Positions 60,108 to 64,000 of a stretch of 64,000 bases of DNA are shown one piece after another; within the stretch, counting starts at the first letter, position 1; every line of letters begins with the position of its first letter. Source of the DNA: Tritrichomonas musculus (lineage: Eukaryota > Parabasalia > Tritrichomonadida > Tritrichomonadidae); contig JAPFFF010000027.1 in the NCBI GenBank assembly GCA_039105265.1, forward strand, positions 1,612,001 through 1,676,000, read 5' to 3'. The notes beneath the pieces were generated by a model. It saw only the letters and a list, made by a program, of their open reading frames with translations. It was not told the origin of the DNA and did not search any database. Both the position numbers and the translations under genes were made by a program.

Positions 60108-63100
60108 ATGCAATCAGAGTCTGATTTTCCATTTGAAATTCAAACCACTACAGCAGGCTCTACAATTGATCAACATATTGTAAAAATCGATGTATCCCCC
60201 AAACCTTCAAAATATCAAAAATCAACACACACAACACGCCACACTAAACACTCAAGCTCTAAGGTTCATTCAAAGCATAAGGAATCACCACGTTCCACAT
60301 CACCACTAGCAGTGAACAAGAAAAAAATAACAAGATCCATTTCAAAGTCACAAATCAACAAAATTTCTGAACGTCCACCATCACCGAAACGTGTTAAATA
60401 TATCAATGAAGAGCAAAGTAGTAGTTTTAATGAAACTCCTGTTTCTCCTTCCTCATCAGAAAAAGCTATTGTTAGTAGGCATAAACTTGTGTCAAATGAA
60501 CCAAGTGATGCAAGCTATTTAAGTGAATTAAATGAAACAGTTGAATCAACTGATTCAATTGGTGCTTACATTCAAAAGATGGAGGGAATTCTTGATAAAT
60601 TAAAGAAAACGCCTAACAGAGATCATCATCAAACTCGCCGAGTTGCATCCTCTACTTCATCTAAGAAAGTAAGGAGGAGGGTAAAACATACTTCATCTAA
60701 AAATGATACTATAGAAAGAGGAGCAGAAATTAGCTATGATTCGATAATGAATGATTCAAACGCATCTCAAGACAGCTGCGTTTCAACAAATTCCGATATT
60801 AAACGTATTAAAAAGATTATTAATAAACCTATTACTACCCGATCAGTTCCTAAAGATGATCAAGAGCAAAAAGAGCAAACTCAATCAGAATCATCTCCAA
60901 GGCAAAGTGATAGACAGCATCGTCATCACCATCATCACCAAACGCAAAGGCAAAGCCATCAAAGCCAACAACAATCGTCTAAAACCAGAAGTTCTCATCA
61001 ACTTGAAAGAAGGAGTAACAAAGAAAGAGCACCAACCTCAAAAGGAAGTGCTCTTATTGATACAGCTGTTCAAGCATCAATTTTTACCATTCTCGATGAT
61101 CAACTTGAAGAATCAAAGAAATTAAAGGTCAAAGTCGAAGTGCAGAGTCCAGATAGCAAAAAGTCGCATACATCAAGTCGACAAAAGCAAAGTAATATAA
61201 GTGATTCATCACTATCACAAAAACGCTTAAGTGAATCTAAAAGGCATCTATCAGAATCACAGAAACAACTGAGTGAGTCTCAAAGGCAACTCAGTGAATC
61301 GCAAAAACAATTAAGTAATCAATCTCAATCTCAAAGATTTATCAGTGAATCGCCAAACGAAGAAGAAAAAACAGTCAGTTCTCAATCACGTAGACGCCAA
61401 ACTCAAAATAGACAAAAGAAAGATACAGAAACTCAAAAGAATTTAAGCGAAACTGGTCAACTGAAAGATACGCAAACTCAAAAGAACTTAAGTGAAAGTG
61501 AATCAAAAAGAGATTCTCAATTAAGCGAAGAACAAAAGAAAGAAGAACTTCATCAACAACAAAAGCAATTAAGCGAGATACAGAAACTACTAAGCGAATC
61601 GCAAAAACGTTTAAACGAGTCTCAAAAGCATTTAAATGAATCACAAAAGCAATTGAATGAAGAACAAAAGACAGAAGAAGCAATTCGCCAAGTTGAGTCC
61701 TCACCACAAAAAGACGCCGAATTACAAGAATCCCAAAAACGCCTCAATGAATCCCAGAAGCATCTAAGCGAGTCCCAAAAACATCTCCGAGAATCACAAA
61801 AGCACCTAAACGAGTCGCAAAAACAACTTTCCGAGTCCCAGAATAAAGAAGATCAGCTAGACGAGTCCCAAAAGTTACTCAGCCAGTCCCAAAGACACCT
61901 CAGCGAGTCGCAGAAGCATCTCAGTGAGTCGAGGAAGCACCTGAACGAGTCCCAGAAGCAGCTCAATGAAGAACAGAAGCACTTCAGCCAAGTCCAGAGC
62001 AATGGAGGACAGGCTCACGTTTCTAGCGCCTCCCAGACTCGCATGAGCGACACATTCAAGCAAGAATCAGCCAGATCTCAGAGGAATGAAGAGGAGGAAG
62101 TGCCCCGCTCGCAGTGCGAAGAAGATTTCCAGTCGCAGAAGAGTCTGAGCGCAGCTTCTCAGAAGAGGTCCTCCAGATCGCAGCGTCAGAGCGAGAAGTG
62201 CATCAGCCAGGGACAAGAAGAGGAGGGGCAGCTTAGCGAGCTGCAGAATGAGGAGGAAGGCGAGTATCAGTCGCAGAGGCAGCTCAGCCAGGTCTCTAAC
62301 GAGGAGGAAGCTCGCTACTCATCACAGGTCTTGAGCCAGGTTTCAAACGAGGAGGAGGCAAGATACTCAGAGAGACCACTAAGCGAAGTTTCCAATGAAG
62401 AAGAAGCAAGACTATCAGAAAGGCCATTGAGCCAGGTTTCTAACGAGGAGGAAGCAATTTACTCTGAGAGACCACTCAGCCAGGTTTCTAATGAAGAGGA
62501 AGAGGCAAAACTATCCGAAAGACCAATGAGCCAAGTTTCTAATGAAGAAGAAGCAAGACACTCAGAAAGGACACTCAGCCAGGTTTCTAACGAAGAGGAA
62601 GCAAGACTGTCCGAAAGACCAATGAGCCAAGTTTCTAACGAAGAGGAAGAGGCAAGACTGTCAGAGAGACCAATGAGCCAAGTTTCTAATGAAGAGGAAG
62701 CAAGACACTCAGAAAGGACACTCAGCCAGGTTTCTAACGAAGAGGAAGAGGCAAGACTGTCAGAGAGGCCAATGAGCCAAGTTTCAAACGAGGAAGAGGC
62801 AAGGCATTCAGAGAGGCCACTCAGCCAAGTTTCCAATGAAGAGGAAGAGGCAAGACTGTCAGAGAGGCCAATGAGCCAGGTCTCGAATGGCGGCCGTCTT
62901 GACTCACAGCACTTCAGCTCTCACAACGAGGAAGAGCAGCTCCTATCGCAGAAGAACATCAGCGAAGAGGCGCGGCAAGTTGAGCAAGAGCTTCATGAAT
63001 CGCAGAAGAATCTGAGCGAGTCGCAGCGAAACCTAGACGACTCGCAAAGGTACCTCAGCGAGCAGCAGAACAGGGAAGAGTCAGTCCACTCGCAGCATTT

Positions 63101-64000
63101 GCCAAGCGACGTCCAGCAGAGGGAGGCCGATTTCCAGGAGACACAGAAGAACCTCAGCGAGTCGCAGAAGCACCTGAGCGCATCGCAGCAGCATCTCAGC
63201 GAGTCTCAGAAGCAGCTGAGCCAGTCGCAGCAGAAAGAGGAAGAGCTGCGCGACTCCCAAGCGAAAGAAGAAAGCGTCGCTGATTCGCAGAAGCAAGCCG
63301 AGCAGCTCAGCGAACTTCAGCAGCTTTTGAGCCAGTCGCAGGAGCATCTCACCGAGTCGCAGAAGCACCAGAGCGAGTCTCTGAAGCAGCTCAGCGAGGA
63401 GCAGAAGAAAGAGGCGGAAAGCAACGACATGCAAGTCATTGCAAACGAAGAGGAAGAAGTCGCAAATGGAAACCTCAGTGAGTCACAGAAGCACCTGAGC
63501 GAGTCTCAGAGGCACCTCAGCGAGTCGCAAAGACACCTCAGCGAGTCACAGAAGCACTTGAGCACTCCTCTGAACAACGAAGAAGAGATCCAAGAGTCGC
63601 AGAAGCATCTCAGCGAATCACAAAGACACCTCAGCGAGTCGCAAAAGCATCTCAGTGAGTCACAGAAGCACCTGACGGATGAGCAGAAGCAAATCAGCGA
63701 GAATCTCGTCAAGGACGAGGGAATCCTCGGAAACGAGAACGAAGAAGGAGAGCTTCTCTCCCAGCGAAGTGGAACGAAGACAAGAGAAACAGGCTTCAAA
63801 GACTCGCAGGACCACTTCTTGACTGAGGAAGAAAACCACGAGTCGCAGAGGCAGTCGGCAGAGCCTCTCAACCAGCCAAGCGAGGGTCGCAGCTTGGAAG
63901 ACGACATGCGCGAGTCGCACGGTCATGTCAGCGAGGAGCAGATACAGTCGAATCCGATGTCCGGCAAAGAAAACGAGCTCAATGAGCAGGTCAAGGACAG
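60108..64000 (+). CDS. giant SQ/EEE-repeat protein, 3' part cut by window edge
   Basis: Open from ATG 60108 to the right edge, 1297 codons without a stop. Residues 1-380 are Ser/Lys/Arg/His-rich and probably disordered, with basic clusters (KKVRRRVKH) and a HHHHHH run. From about 380 a seven-residue repeat LSESQKH (variants LNESQKQ, LSEEQKK) recurs dozens of times, which places one Leu per heptad and fits a weak coiled coil or long single helix. At about 730-930 a 17-residue repeat takes over (SQVSNEEEARLSERPM), then the heptads return. SQ dipeptides number well over one hundred and S-x-E-E/S-N-E-E-E motifs are frequent: possible targets of PIKK-type and CK2-type kinases. The codon use shifts from A/T-ending to G/C-ending after about 61.7 kb. 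No enzyme domain seen. A cytoskeletal or scaffold role is only a guess. Confidence 0.9.
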   Translation, partial: MQSESDFPFEIQTTTAGSTIDQHIVKIDVSPKPSKYQKSTHTTRHTKHSSSKVHSKHKESPRSTSPLAVNKKKITRSISKSQINKISERPPSPKRVKYINEEQSSSFNETPVSPSSSEKAIVSRHKLVSNEPSDASYLSELNETVESTDSIGAYIQKMEGILDKLKKTPNRDHHQTRRVASSTSSKKVRRRVKHTSSKNDTIERGAEISYDSIMNDSNASQDSCVSTNSDIKRIKKIINKPITTRSVPKDDQEQKEQTQSESSPRQSDRQHRHHHHHQTQRQSHQSQQQSSKTRSSHQLERRSNKERAPTSKGSALIDTAVQASIFTILDDQLEESKKLKVKVEVQSPDSKKSHTSSRQKQSNISDSSLSQKRLSESKRHLSESQKQLSESQRQLSESQKQLSNQSQSQRFISESPNEEEKTVSSQSRRRQTQNRQKKDTETQKNLSETGQLKDTQTQKNLSESESKRDSQLSEEQKKEELHQQQKQLSEIQKLLSESQKRLNESQKHLNESQKQLNEEQKTEEAIRQVESSPQKDAELQESQKRLNESQKHLSESQKHLRESQKHLNESQKQLSESQNKEDQLDESQKLLSQSQRHLSESQKHLSESRKHLNESQKQLNEEQKHFSQVQSNGGQAHVSSASQTRMSDTFKQESARSQRNEEEEVPRSQCEEDFQSQKSLSAASQKRSSRSQRQSEKCISQGQEEEGQLSELQNEEEGEYQSQRQLSQVSNEEEARYSSQVLSQVSNEEEARYSERPLSEVSNEEEARLSERPLSQVSNEEEAIYSERPLSQVSNEEEEAKLSERPMSQVSNEEEARHSERTLSQVSNEEEARLSERPMSQVSNEEEEARLSERPMSQVSNEEEARHSERTLSQVSNEEEEARLSERPMSQVSNEEEARHSERPLSQVSNEEEEARLSERPMSQVSNGGRLDSQHFSSHNEEEQLLSQKNISEEARQVEQELHESQKNLSESQRNLDDSQRYLSEQQNREESVHSQHLPSDVQQREADFQETQKNLSESQKHLSASQQHLSESQKQLSQSQQKEEELRDSQAKEESVADSQKQAEQLSELQQLLSQSQEHLTESQKHQSESLKQLSEEQKKEAESNDMQVIANEEEEVANGNLSESQKHLSESQRHLSESQRHLSESQKHLSTPLNNEEEIQESQKHLSESQRHLSESQKHLSESQKHLTDEQKQISENLVKDEGILGNENEEGELLSQRSGTKTRETGFKDSQDHFLTEEENHESQRQSAEPLNQPSEGRSLEDDMRESHGHVSEEQIQSNPMSGKENELNEQVKD
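61197..61995 (+). repeat. coding 21-bp minisatellite (LSESQKH), first block
   Basis: Repeated 21-bp units coding LSESQKH/LNESQKQ. Early copies use TTAAGTGAATCACAAAAG-like codons and later copies CTCAGCGAGTCGCAGAAG. Units keep the frame. A second heptad block occupies about 63000-63700. Confidence 0.88.
62265..62885 (+). repeat. coding 48-51-bp minisatellite (SQVSNEEEARLSERPM)
   Basis: About 12 units of 48 or 51 bp; the longer ones have an extra GAG/GAA (EEEEA). Sub-types RPMSQ, RPLSQ and RTLSQ alternate, indicating expansion of multi-unit blocks. Confidence 0.88.
63000..63710 (+). repeat. coding 21-bp minisatellite (LSESQKH), second, G+C-rich block
   Basis: Heptad units as in the first block but with almost only C/G-ending codons (CTCAGCGAGTCGCAGAAGCA). 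Repeat peptide and length are unchanged, so the difference is synonymous. Confidence 0.85.

Noticed and set aside
61375-63926. Minus-strand Leu/Ser-rich frames such as LLRLAEVSLGLAE and LSECLASSSLETW
   Set aside because: Antisense shadows of the SQ/EEE repeats. The plus strand is open for 1297 codons from an ATG with an ordinary N-terminus.

Overview
The window looks like nuclear DNA of a trichomonad (Parabasalia), most likely Tritrichomonas or a close relative. The signs are very AT-rich spacers, single-exon genes up to about 10 kb, short TCAYTTT-like initiator sequences a few bases before some ATGs, and trichomonad-type protein families: a DUF3447/ankyrin protein, a TKL kinase with a discoidin-like tail, a caspase-like pseudo-peptidase, Sel1 proteins and a giant HECT ligase. 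No rRNA, tRNA, CRISPR array or intact transposase was recognised. The species is inferred, not shown.

Layout. 1-2328 (-): the 5' part of a Gln-rich repeat protein, cut by the left edge. 2353-5672: about 27 copies of a 111-127 bp satellite that abuts the start of that gene. 6141-7652 (-): divergent GH47 mannosidase-like type II membrane protein. 8085-10634 (+): a decayed, clearly coding-like insert of unknown source whose in-frame stops sit mostly where Gln (and some Trp) would be expected. 10833-11960 (-): single-domain voltage-gated cation channel. 12124-12585 (-): UBC12-like E2. 14507-17839 (-): DUF3447/ankyrin protein. 20659-21597 (-): metacaspase-like pseudoenzyme. 22395-23033 (+): NmrA/SDR-type NAD(P)-binding protein, probably of bacterial origin. 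23288-24766 (+): Sel1-repeat protein ending in a CaaX box. 27390-29075 (-): TKL kinase, coiled coil and F5/8C-like domain. 30637-38700 (-): TOR kinase. 39036-45305 (-): Piezo mechanosensitive channel. 45662-55549 (+): 3295-residue HECT ligase. 55890-56866 and 57566-57916 (+): two broken genes. 58014-59621 (+): RRM plus TRMT2-type methyltransferase that appears to lack its catalytic cysteine. 60108-64000 (+): very repetitive SQ/EEE-rich protein, cut by the right edge.

Genes that plausibly share a theme are TOR (nutrient and growth control), Piezo and the voltage-gated channel (cation entry), UBC12 and the HECT ligase (ubiquitin-like modification), and three putative pseudoenzymes (caspase-like, GH47-like, TRMT2-like). 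There is no operon-like organisation. Spacers of 0.3-2.8 kb separate the genes, and Piezo and the HECT gene are divergent with only 356 bp between their ATGs.

The most unusual items are the coding-like relic at 8.1-10.6 kb with its biased stop pattern, the satellite at a gene start, the SQ-repeat protein with a sharp rise in GC content inside the gene, and lipid-anchor signals on the HECT ligase, the TRMT2-like protein and the Sel1 protein.
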